Shown piece by piece: positions 1 to 7,195 of a stretch of 11,835 nt of DNA; the stretch's first letter is position 1, and each line of letters starts with the position of its first letter. The stretch comes from Butyrivibrio sp. (GTDB lineage Bacteria > Bacillota > Clostridia > Lachnospirales > Lachnospiraceae). A program made the translations under genes and the position numbers. Below the pieces are notes generated by a model. The model worked only from the letters and a program-made list of their open reading frames with translations, was not told the origin of the DNA and searched no databases. The stretch spans positions 1 to 11,835 of the forward strand of contig JAILEJ010000045.1 of assembly GCA_024688095.1 (NCBI GenBank), written 5' to 3'.

Positions 1-1785
1 CTGCATAAATTTCGTTCACGAATGAACTCGTATCCACCAGGAATGTGCCCTATCTCCTTATATAGGTCACTTCTTCAAATTTCTATGAATCAGTCCTGTG
101 GCAAATGTGTGCCATGTAGTGACGGACTCGTAGAAGTCGACAGGATGCTTCAGAGCATTCTTAATGGAACTGCCGACAGCGGCGTGCTTGCAAAGCTTGA
201 AGATATGTGCAGGATGATTGCAGCAAGTTCGGACTGTGCGGTTGGTATTTCTGCTGCAAATCTTATTCTTGATAGTCTAGAACAGTTTGCAGATGAGTAT
301 GAAAGTCATATTCAAAATCAATGCTGTGTTTCTGAAATCAAACAGACAATTCCATGTGTTACATTATGCCCGGCCCACGTAAATGTTCCGGGATACATTG
401 CATTAATCAAAGAGGGAGATTATGCCGGAGCGGTTAAAATGATCCGTGAAAGAAATCCTTTCCCGACTGCATGTGCAATGGTATGTGAGCATCCCTGTGA
501 AAGGAAATGCAGAAGAGGTCTCGTAGATGATGTAATAAATATTCGCGGCCTGAAAAAATATGCAGTTGATAATGCACCTGCAGATACGGTAGGAAGTCCT
601 AAAAAGAATGTATCTACAGGAAAGAAAATTTCTATTGTAGGCGCAGGACCAACAGGATTAACAGCAGCCTATTATTTGTCACTCATGGGACATAAGGTTG
701 TAGTCTATGAGGAACATGAAAAAGCAGGTGGCATGCTCCGATATGGAATACCAGAATATCGTCTTCCAAAGGCAGAACTGGACCGCGATATAAAAGCAAT
801 TCTGGATATTGGTGACATTGAAATTAAATACAATACAAAAATTGGAAAAGATATAACTTTCGAAGAAATTCGAAAAGAGTCTGATGCAGTATATCTGGGT
901 CTTGGTGCTCAGATTGGTAACAGAATGCCGGTTGATGGAGCAGATGCAGAAAACGTAATTCCAGCAGCAGACTTTTTGCAGCTTGCAGCAAAAGGGAAAC
1001 TCCCTGATCTTACAGGCAAAAAAGTCGCCATGATCGGTGGAGGAAATGTTGCTATGGATGCAGCCCGTACAGCGGTTCGTCTGCATGCAGAAACAGTTCA
1101 GGTATTTACCAGAAAGAGAGACGACTATACAGCACTTCCAGAAGAAATAGAAGGTGCAATGCAGGAAGGTGTGCGTTTTAGAACACTTTTAAGCTTCCTT
1201 AATATCGAAGCAGATAAAGAGACAAACCAGGTAAAAGCAGTATGGCTTCAGCCTGAAATAGTAGGTAAGTATGATGAATATGGAATGATGACAACTGAAC
1301 ATTCAAGTAACTATCCTTATAGATTTACCTGTGACTACCTTATTCTTGCTGTTGGACAAAGAAGTGATGTCCAAAGCTTTGAAAAAGAAGGCGTTCCGGT
1401 AAACAGAGGAAGAATACTTGCAAATGAAGAGTGCATTGTCAAAGATATGCCGGGAGTATTTTCCGGAGGAGACTGTGTTACAGGACCATCTACTGCGATC
1501 AACGCTATAGCTGCAGGACAGGTTGCAGCCTATAACATTGATGAATATCTCGGATATCATCACAAGATAGAATTTGATGTTGAAGTTCCTATGGCACTTC
1601 CAAATCCATGCATTCCAACGGGTAGAGCAGAAATAGAGGAAAAAGATCCTTATGAAAGAAAGCAGGGATTTGATCATGTAGAGCTGAAAATGACCTATGA
1701 AGAAGCAATGCGAGAGGCTGGAAGATGCCTTCGCTGCGATCATCATGGTTGTGGTGCAATGAAAGGAGGCCGTGGAGATGAGTGA
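1..1785 (+). CDS. NuoF-type [4Fe-4S] domain fused to GltD-like FAD/NAD(P)H oxidoreductase, electron-transfer subunit of formate dehydrogenase (5' partial)
   Basis: Flavoprotein expected to pass electrons between NAD(P)H and the formate dehydrogenase encoded next. Numbering is from the first in-frame ATG at 22 (587 residues). Residues 14-95 resemble the C-terminal Fe-S domain of NuoF/HydB, with SCGKCVPC giving C26, C29, C32 and a fourth ligand C72. The FMN/NADH-binding domain of true NuoF is absent. From about residue 110 it is GltD-like: C112, C116, C151, C155, C159 and C163 for Fe-S clusters, FAD motif GAGPTG (207-212), GGMLRYGIPEYRLP (236-249), NAD(P)H motif GGGNVAMD (339-346) followed by Arg-rich VFTRKR, and a second FAD motif SGGD (481-484). 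C569, C572 and C577 near the C-terminus may add metal ligands. The frame is open to base 1 and no ribosome site precedes the ATG at 22, so the true start probably lies outside the window. The stop overlaps the next gene by 8 bases (ATGAGTGA), which suggests translational coupling. Exact electron acceptor is inferred. Confidence 0.88.
   Translation: MHKFRSRMNSYPPGMCPISLYRSLLQISMNQSCGKCVPCSDGLVEVDRMLQSILNGTADSGVLAKLEDMCRMIAASSDCAVGISAANLILDSLEQFADEYESHIQNQCCVSEIKQTIPCVTLCPAHVNVPGYIALIKEGDYAGAVKMIRERNPFPTACAMVCEHPCERKCRRGLVDDVINIRGLKKYAVDNAPADTVGSPKKNVSTGKKISIVGAGPTGLTAAYYLSLMGHKVVVYEEHEKAGGMLRYGIPEYRLPKAELDRDIKAILDIGDIEIKYNTKIGKDITFEEIRKESDAVYLGLGAQIGNRMPVDGADAENVIPAADFLQLAAKGKLPDLTGKKVAMIGGGNVAMDAARTAVRLHAETVQVFTRKRDDYTALPEEIEGAMQEGVRFRTLLSFLNIEADKETNQVKAVWLQPEIVGKYDEYGMMTTEHSSNYPYRFTCDYLILAVGQRSDVQSFEKEGVPVNRGRILANEECIVKDMPGVFSGGDCVTGPSTAINAIAAGQVAAYNIDEYLGYHHKIEFDVEVPMALPNPCIPTGRAEIEEKDPYERKQGFDHVELKMTYEEAMREAGRCLRCDHHGCGAMKGGRGDE
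1762..1769 (+). promoter_or_regulatory. Ribosome binding site that fixes the fdhA start at 1778
   Basis: AAAGGAGG lies 8 bases before the ATG at 1778. The upstream in-frame GTG at 1772 would leave only 2 bases of spacing and the ATG at 1787 would leave 17, so 1778 is the best start. The site sits inside the end of the preceding gene. Confidence 0.8.
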
Positions 1786-4486
1786 TATGATTACTATTAT
1801 GATGAATGGCACTCCTGTAGAAGTTGAAAAAGGCACAACAATTTTAGATGCTGCAAGAAAAAATGATATTTTTATACCAACCCTTTGTTATATGGAAGGC
1901 GTATCTGATGTGGGAATGTGCCGCCTGTGCATGGTTGAGGCAGAAGGTTTTGACAGCTTTCTTCCGGCTTGCAGGACAAAGGCCAAAGAGGGAATGGTGA
2001 TAACTACTGACAGCGAGCGACTTACAAAATATAGAAAAGACATTCTGAATCTTATTTTGGCAAATCATAATCTTGACTGCATGAGCTGTCCTAAAAATGG
2101 AAGCTGTGAGCTCCAGGATCTTTGCAATTTGTATGGAATAGAGCATTCAGAATATAAAGGCTCAAAGGGAATAAAGGAAAAGATAAACAGAATTGTCGAT
2201 GATAATCCATTCCTTAGTTACGATCCAAGTAAGTGTATTCACTGCGAAAGATGTATCAATATCTGCCATAACATAGCAGGAAATGGAGTACTAAAGCTTG
2301 GAAGAAGTGGTAACCAGTTGACAATACAACCGCCATTTGGACCGGATTACAAGACTTCAGAATGTGAATCATGTGGAAACTGTGCAAGTGTATGTCCTAC
2401 AGGAGCACTTACACTTAAGAGACGCCGCACATATAGAAGCTGGGAGACAGTAAAGGTAAAGACAACCTGTCCTCACTGCGCAACTGGATGCCAATATTAT
2501 CTTGTTGTTAAAGATAATAAAATTGTTGATGTGGAAGCCGCAAAAGGCCCATCTAACAACTTCAGATTATGTGTTAAAGGCCGTTCAGGAAGCTTTGATT
2601 TTGTTCATGCTTCAGACAGATTAACAAAACCACTTATCCGAGACAGAAAGACTAATGAGTTTAGAGAAGCTTCATGGGATGAGGCAATTTCCTACACAGC
2701 AGAGAATTTCATGAAGCTGAAAAAAGAATATGGTGGAGATTCTCTTGCAGGATTTGCATGCTCAAGATCTGCAAATGAAGATATTTATATGGTCCAGAAG
2801 ATGGTAAGAACCTGCTTTGGAACAAATAATACTGATAACTGTGCCCGTGTATGTCACTCTGCAACTGTTGCAGGACTTGCAAAGACACTTGGATCAGGTG
2901 CAATGACTAATCCAATAAGCGATATTACCAAAGATGTTGACTGCATTCTTCTTGTAGGATCCAACCCTGAAGAAGCTCATCCGGTTGTCGGAATGAGAAT
3001 CAGAAAAGCATTGAGAAACGGTACCCGACTTATTGTAGTTGATCCTCGAGATATAGGACTTTCAAAGTCAGCAGACATACATTTAAAGTTAAGACCAGGT
3101 ACGAACGTTGCATTTGCAAACGGCATGATGCATGTGATGATCAAAGAAGATCTGATAGACCACGAATATATAGATAAATTCACAGAAGGCTTTGAAGAAA
3201 TTAAAAAGCTGGTTGAAGATTATACCCCGGAAAAAGTAGGAGAAATTTGTCATATAGATCCTGACAAGCTTGTGGAAGCAGCACGCATGTATGCAAATGC
3301 TAAAAAAGCTCCTATTATCTACTGTCTTGGAGTAACCGAGCATTCTACAGGTACAGAAGGCGTTATGAGTATGTCAAATATGGCAGCTCTTTGCGGAAAA
3401 ATAGGAAAGAGTGGATGCGGTGTTAATCCTCTTAGAGGACAAAATAATGTGCAGGGTGCCTGTGATATGGGCGCACAGCCAACAGATTATCCAGGATATC
3501 AGAAGGTTGATAATCCTGAGGTACAGAAGAAATTTGAAGATGCCTGGGGAGTTAAGCTAAGTCCTACTCCTGGACTTAAGGCTACAGAAGTATTCCCTGC
3601 AGCTATTGAGGGTAAGATAAAAGGATTATATATTTGCGGAGAAGATCCAATTGTTTCTGATCCTGATTCGCATCATATTGAAAAAGCTCTGCAGAGCCTT
3701 GACTTCTTTGTAGTACAGGATCTGTTTATGACAAAGACAGCAAAGTATGCAGATGTAATTCTCCCTGCAATAAGCTATGCGGAAAAAGAGGGAACATTTA
3801 CCAATACAGAAAGACGTGTTCAGCGTATAAGAAAGGCTGTAACCCTTGAAGGCGATATGAGGCCTGATACAGACATTTTGATAGACCTTATGAATGCAAT
3901 GGGATATCCGCAGAAGTATCTTACGCCATCAGAAATTATGGATGAAGTAGCAGAGCTTACACCAAGCTTCCATGGAATAAGCTTTGAAAGGCTTGATAAA
4001 GAAGGAGGCCTCCAGTGGCCATGTCCTGAAAAGGATCACCCTGGAACACCAATAATGCATGTTGGCAAACCTGTTAGAGGAAGAGTTCTTTTATATCCTG
4101 CGGAATATAAAGCATCTCAGGAGCTTCCGGATGAGAAATATCCATACATTCTTACAACCGGAAGAATTCTGTACCATTACAATGCTGCGGCAATGACATC
4201 CAGAGCACCCGGCCTTGTTGATCTTGCAGGTGAAGGCTTTATTGAGATCAACTTCAATGATGCTCAAAAGCTTGGTATAGAAAATGGAGAGAGAATAAGA
4301 GTAAGCAGCAGAAGAGGAGAAATAACAGCAACGGCAAGAGTAGGAAGAAAGGTATCTGAAGGCGAAACGTGGATGCCATTCCATTTTGAAGATTCTCCTG
4401 TAAATGTTCTTACGAATGCTGCTCTGGATAGCTTCGCACGAATACCTGAATACAAGGTATGCGCCGTAAGTATTGCAAAGATGTAG
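1778..4486 (+). CDS. fdhA: Formate dehydrogenase catalytic subunit, Mo/W-bis-MGD, Cys-type, with NuoG-like Fe-S N-terminus
   Basis: Cytoplasmic formate dehydrogenase/CO2 reductase, 902 residues from ATG 1778. The front end is NuoG-like: [2Fe-2S] ligands C37, C48, C51, C65; a His-Cys [4Fe-4S] site H97, C101, C104, C110; and two ferredoxin-type sites, C153/C156/C159/C163 and C196/C199/C202/C206. The catalytic part begins with the [4Fe-4S] site C231, C234, C238, C265 and K267 (equivalent to Lys44 of E. coli FdhF). The motif NCARVCHSATVAG places C359-H360 at the metal ligand and proton-relay positions (Sec140-His141 in FdhF). NPLRGQNNVQG supplies R553 (FdhF Arg333). The MGD-binding C-terminal domain starts near YILTTGR (790-796). 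Length fits FdhF (about 715) plus a 200-residue Fe-S extension. The active-site codon is TGT at 2852-2854, so no selenocysteine is needed. It is translationally coupled to the flavoprotein upstream, its likely NAD(P)H partner. Physiological direction, and Mo versus W, cannot be read from sequence. Confidence 0.95.
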   Translation: MSDMITIMMNGTPVEVEKGTTILDAARKNDIFIPTLCYMEGVSDVGMCRLCMVEAEGFDSFLPACRTKAKEGMVITTDSERLTKYRKDILNLILANHNLDCMSCPKNGSCELQDLCNLYGIEHSEYKGSKGIKEKINRIVDDNPFLSYDPSKCIHCERCINICHNIAGNGVLKLGRSGNQLTIQPPFGPDYKTSECESCGNCASVCPTGALTLKRRRTYRSWETVKVKTTCPHCATGCQYYLVVKDNKIVDVEAAKGPSNNFRLCVKGRSGSFDFVHASDRLTKPLIRDRKTNEFREASWDEAISYTAENFMKLKKEYGGDSLAGFACSRSANEDIYMVQKMVRTCFGTNNTDNCARVCHSATVAGLAKTLGSGAMTNPISDITKDVDCILLVGSNPEEAHPVVGMRIRKALRNGTRLIVVDPRDIGLSKSADIHLKLRPGTNVAFANGMMHVMIKEDLIDHEYIDKFTEGFEEIKKLVEDYTPEKVGEICHIDPDKLVEAARMYANAKKAPIIYCLGVTEHSTGTEGVMSMSNMAALCGKIGKSGCGVNPLRGQNNVQGACDMGAQPTDYPGYQKVDNPEVQKKFEDAWGVKLSPTPGLKATEVFPAAIEGKIKGLYICGEDPIVSDPDSHHIEKALQSLDFFVVQDLFMTKTAKYADVILPAISYAEKEGTFTNTERRVQRIRKAVTLEGDMRPDTDILIDLMNAMGYPQKYLTPSEIMDEVAELTPSFHGISFERLDKEGGLQWPCPEKDHPGTPIMHVGKPVRGRVLLYPAEYKASQELPDEKYPYILTTGRILYHYNAAAMTSRAPGLVDLAGEGFIEINFNDAQKLGIENGERIRVSSRRGEITATARVGRKVSEGETWMPFHFEDSPVNVLTNAALDSFARIPEYKVCAVSIAKM

Positions 4487-4578
4487 AATATATTTATAAA
4501 AAATTATTACAAAAGTAATTAAATCAAAAAAATAAAGATAACCGGATAATTCAAATTACTGGCTAATATTAGAAGAAG

Positions 4579-4622
4579 CATCGCTTTAGATGATAATCAC
4601 ATCATCTAAGCGATGTTTTTTT
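4579..4622 (+). terminator. Rho-independent terminator after fdhA
   Basis: Arms CATCGCTTTAGATGAT (4579-4594) and ATCATCTAAGCGATG (4601-4615) form a 15-bp stem with a single bulged T and a 6-base loop AATCAC, followed by seven T (4616-4622). It closes the formate dehydrogenase unit and separates it from the metY promoter downstream. Confidence 0.93.
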
Positions 4623-4655
4623 GCTATAAGTTTTTCTTATATCTACTGATAATTT

Positions 4656-4684
4656 TTAACAATTTTTCATTTTCCCACTATGAT
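4656..4684 (+). promoter_or_regulatory. Sigma-A-like promoter for metY and probably the downstream operon
   Basis: TTAACA (4656-4661) and TATGAT (4679-4684) are separated by 17 bases; each matches the consensus at 5 of 6 positions. It lies just after the terminator and about 140 bases before metY, so transcription would start near 4691. Predicted by eye only. Confidence 0.6.
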
Positions 4685-4685
4685 G

Positions 4686-4734
4686 GTAGGATATGAACAT
4701 CTAAAGGAAAGGCGCCACGAAATTCATAATCTAC
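4686..4734 (+). promoter_or_regulatory. Imperfect inverted repeat at the metY transcription start: possible operator or leader hairpin
   Basis: GTAGGATATGAA (4686-4697) pairs with TTCATAATCTAC (4723-4734) at 11 of 12 positions, including one G-T wobble and one A-A mismatch. The enclosed 25 bases contain AAAGGAAAGGCGCCACG, the only GC-rich stretch in an otherwise A/T leader. If the promoter call is right, the left arm straddles the start of transcription. That favours a protein-binding operator or a shorter RNA hairpin (ATATGAA/TTCATA). It does not match the SAM-I, T-box or cobalamin riboswitch consensus that I know. Confidence 0.35.
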
Positions 4735-4747
4735 AACAATAAACAAA
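4733..4747 (+). repeat. 15-base element ACAACAATAAACAAA, copy 1 (metY leader)
   Basis: Identical to 6146-6160 upstream of cysK. In both places an AATTAAAA follows, 25 and 27 bases after the start of the element. The sequence is A-rich, so chance or ribosome-leader bias is possible. Confidence 0.4.
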
Positions 4748-4823
4748 GATTTATATGAATTAAAAACTATCAATCAGAAAGACATTATTTACAAAAGAAA
4801 TAAAGAAAAAAAGGAGAATTGTT

Positions 4824-6107
4824 ATGGGAGATTATAGATTTGAAACTTTACAGTTACACGTAGGACAGGAACAGGCAGATTCAGCAACTGATTCAAGAGC
4901 AGTACCGATTTATCAGACAACTTCATATGTATTTCATAATAGCAAACATGCAGCAGACAGATTTGGACTTGCAGATCCGGGTAATATCTATGGAAGACTT
5001 ACAAACTCAACGCAGGAAGTACTTGAGAAGAGACTGGCAGCTCTTGAAGGCGGAAGCGGTGCACTTGCCCTTGCTTCCGGTTCAGCAGCAATAACATATA
5101 CAATCGAAGCTCTTGCGGCAAATGGAGGACATATCGTAGCTCAGAAGACAATTTATGGAGGAAGCTTTAATCTTTTGGAGCATACACTTCCACAGTACGG
5201 CATTACAACAACCTTTGTAGATGCTCACAATCTTGAAGAAGTTGAAAAAGCCATTGAAGAAAATACAAGAGCTATTTATCTTGAAACACTTGGAAATCCA
5301 AACAGTGATATCCCAGATATAGATGCCATTTCCGAAATTGCCCATAAGCATGGAATTCCGGTTGTTGTAGATAATACTTTCGGAACACCTTATCTTATAA
5401 GACCATTTGAGCATGGAGCAGATATTGTAGTACATTCAGCAACTAAGTTTATAGGAGGCCACGGAACAACACTTGGCGGAATAATAGTTGAGTCAGGAAA
5501 GTTTAACTGGAAAGAGAGTGGCAAATATCCAAATATTGCAGAGCCAAATCCAAGCTATCACGGTGTATCCTTCTATGATGCTACTGCACCTGCAGCATTT
5601 GTAACTTACATAAGAGCTATTTTACTTAGAGATACAGGTGCGACAATATCACCATTTAATGCATTTCTTTTACTGCAGGGAGTTGAAACACTTTCTCTTC
5701 GCCTTGACAGACATGCAGAAAATACAAAGAAAGTAGTAGAGTTTTTGAAAAATCATCCATTGGTTGAAAAGGTAAATCATCCATCACTGGAGGATCATCC
5801 GGATCATGCTTTATATGAAAGATATTTCCCAAATGGAGGAGCACCAATCTTTACATTTGAGATAAAGGGGGGAAAAGAAGAAGCCTGGAAATTTATTGAC
5901 AATCTTGAGATCTTTTCACTTCTTGCGAATGTTGCAGATGTTAAGAGTCTTGTTATACATCCGGCTTCAACAACTCATTCACAGCTATCCAAAGAAGAAC
6001 TGCTTGATCAGGGCATAAAAGACAATACAATTCGACTTTCAATCGGTACAGAACATATAGATGATATTATTGCTGATCTTGAAAAAGGATTCAGCGCACT
6101 TGCCTGA
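4824..6107 (+). CDS. metY: O-acetylhomoserine sulfhydrylase (O-acetylhomoserine aminocarboxypropyltransferase)
   Basis: Cytoplasmic PLP enzyme of the Cys/Met-metabolism family that makes homocysteine from O-acetyl-L-homoserine and sulfide. The 427-residue length is typical of MetY and longer than the roughly 380-400 of MetB/MetC. Visible features are NIYGRLTNST with the Y56/R58 phosphate-binding pair, ALASGSAA (82-89), VVDNTFGTP with D183 to the pyridine nitrogen, and SATKFIGGHG with the Schiff-base lysine K208. The long insert after K208 (GKFNW to YDATAP) is usual for O-acetylhomoserine sulfhydrylases. AAGGAG lies 7 bases before the ATG. It follows its own promoter and precedes cysK by 133 bases with no terminator, so it probably heads the second transcript. 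A cystathionine-type activity is less likely given length and the cysK neighbour. Confidence 0.93.
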   Translation: MGDYRFETLQLHVGQEQADSATDSRAVPIYQTTSYVFHNSKHAADRFGLADPGNIYGRLTNSTQEVLEKRLAALEGGSGALALASGSAAITYTIEALAANGGHIVAQKTIYGGSFNLLEHTLPQYGITTTFVDAHNLEEVEKAIEENTRAIYLETLGNPNSDIPDIDAISEIAHKHGIPVVVDNTFGTPYLIRPFEHGADIVVHSATKFIGGHGTTLGGIIVESGKFNWKESGKYPNIAEPNPSYHGVSFYDATAPAAFVTYIRAILLRDTGATISPFNAFLLLQGVETLSLRLDRHAENTKKVVEFLKNHPLVEKVNHPSLEDHPDHALYERYFPNGGAPIFTFEIKGGKEEAWKFIDNLEIFSLLANVADVKSLVIHPASTTHSQLSKEELLDQGIKDNTIRLSIGTEHIDDIIADLEKGFSALA

Positions 6108-6145
6108 TCAGGAGAACAAAAATAGAAAATCCAAAATATAGAAAA

Positions 6146-6160
6146 ACAACAATAAACAAA
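6146..6160 (+). repeat. 15-base element ACAACAATAAACAAA, copy 2 (cysK leader)
   Basis: Exact copy of 4733-4747 in the 133-base metY-cysK spacer, about 80 bases before the cysK start. The rest of this spacer shows no terminator and no convincing promoter. Confidence 0.4.
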
Positions 6161-6240
6161 AATAAATAAAAAAATTAAAAGCAGTAGGGTAGATTATCCT
6201 TCCTGAAAAATGCGGAAAAAATTGTAAGAGAGGAAAAATT

Positions 6241-7173
6241 ATGTCAAAGATATATAAAGGAACAACAGATTTAATAGGAAGAACACCACTTGTAGAGGTT
6301 GTAAATATTGAAAAAGAGCTTGGACTTGAAGCAACAGTGCTTGTTAAGCTCGAGTACTTTAATCCGGCAGGAAGTGTAAAAGACAGAATTGCCAAGGCCA
6401 TGATAGAAGATGCCGAAAAGAAGGGAGTGTTAAAAGAGGGATCTGTAATTATTGAACCTACTTCAGGAAATACAGGAATTGGACTTGCAGCAATTGCAGC
6501 CTCTAAAGGCTATAGACTCATACTTACAATGCCTGAAACAATGAGTGTTGAAAGAAGAAATATTATCAAATCATATGGGGCAGAAATAGTATTGACAGAG
6601 GGCGCAAAGGGAATGAAGGGAGCAATTGCAAAGGCAGAAGAACTTGCAAAAGAGATTCCTCAAAGCTTCATACCTGCACAGTTTGATAATCCGGCAAATC
6701 CTGAAATTCACAGAAGAACTACTGGCCCTGAAATCTGGAATGATACAGATGGAAAGGTAGATATATTCATTGCCGGAGTTGGAACAGGCGGAACCATAAC
6801 AGGTACAGGTGAATTCCTCAAAGGTCAGAATCCAAATGTCAAAGTAGTAGCCCTTGAGCCTGAAGATTCTCCTGTACTATCAGAGGGAAGAAGCGGATCG
6901 CATAAGATACAGGGAATAGGCGCAGGATTTGTTCCTGCTGTATTAAACACAAAAGTATATGATGAGGTATTCAAAGCATCTAATAATGCAGCATTTGATA
7001 CTGCAAAGCTCCTTGCCAAAAAGGAGGGAATTTCAGTTGGAATATCTTCAGGAGCTGCTTTATATGGAGCAATTGAACTTGCAAAAAGACCTGAAAACAA
7101 GGGCAAAGTGATAGTAGCTCTTTTACCTGATAGCGGAGACAGATATTACTCAACAGCTCTTTTTACAGAATAA
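6241..7173 (+). CDS. cysK: Cysteine synthase (O-acetylserine sulfhydrylase)
   Basis: Cytoplasmic fold-type II PLP enzyme that makes L-cysteine from O-acetyl-L-serine and sulfide. The 310-residue length is normal. Features in order: NPAGSVKDR with Schiff-base K47, the substrate loop PTSGNTG (73-79), the phosphate-binding glycine loop GTGGT (181-185), HKIQGIGAGF (221-230), SSGA (269-272) with the serine facing the pyridine nitrogen, and the C-terminal PDSGDRYYST (296-305). These are the CysK/CysM signature set; the IQGIGAGF form favours CysK. AGAGAGG precedes the ATG by 7 bases. The lipoprotein gene starts 22 bases after its stop, so it is probably cotranscribed with the importer and the CooS-like gene. 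With metY next to it, this gives two sulfide-consuming enzymes side by side, which points to sulfide as the shared metabolite. Confidence 0.95.
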   Translation: MSKIYKGTTDLIGRTPLVEVVNIEKELGLEATVLVKLEYFNPAGSVKDRIAKAMIEDAEKKGVLKEGSVIIEPTSGNTGIGLAAIAASKGYRLILTMPETMSVERRNIIKSYGAEIVLTEGAKGMKGAIAKAEELAKEIPQSFIPAQFDNPANPEIHRRTTGPEIWNDTDGKVDIFIAGVGTGGTITGTGEFLKGQNPNVKVVALEPEDSPVLSEGRSGSHKIQGIGAGFVPAVLNTKVYDEVFKASNNAAFDTAKLLAKKEGISVGISSGAALYGAIELAKRPENKGKVIVALLPDSGDRYYSTALFTE

Positions 7174-7195
7174 AAAAATAACAGGTGGGGAAATT

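Larger units (their letters stand above)
4487..4823 (+). other. 337-base intergenic region between the formate dehydrogenase and metY units
   Basis: No coding region is supported here. It contains, in order, an AT-rich tail with a weak imperfect hairpin (4542-4562, no T tract), a strong terminator (4579-4622), a sigma-A-like promoter (4656-4684), an imperfect inverted repeat (4686-4734), a 15-base element repeated before cysK (4733-4747), and the metY ribosome site AAGGAG (4811-4816). The stretch 4748-4810 is plain A-rich leader with nothing I can identify. Confidence 0.8.

Noticed and set aside
1772..1777. GTG start for fdhA adding two residues
   Set aside because: Only 2 bases separate it from the AAAGGAGG site; the ATG at 1778 has an ideal 8-base spacing.
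1303..1836. 177-codon minus-strand open frame, and other minus-strand frames through the window
   Set aside because: All are antisense shadows of conserved genes, rich in Cys/Ser/Phe/Ile runs, without ribosome sites or recognisable domains.
4542..4562. Imperfect hairpin CCGG(A)TAAT-TCAA-ATTACTGG after fdhA, considered as a terminator
   Set aside because: Short, with a bulge and a wobble pair and no T tract; the strong terminator follows 17 bases later.
6103..6112. Perfect palindrome CCTGATCAGG spanning the metY stop codon
   Set aside because: Too short, with no loop for an RNA hairpin; likely chance around the TGA stop.
6108..6240. Internal promoter or terminator between metY and cysK
   Set aside because: A TATAGA at 6137 has no acceptable -35 partner (GAACAA), and no hairpin with a T tract is present.
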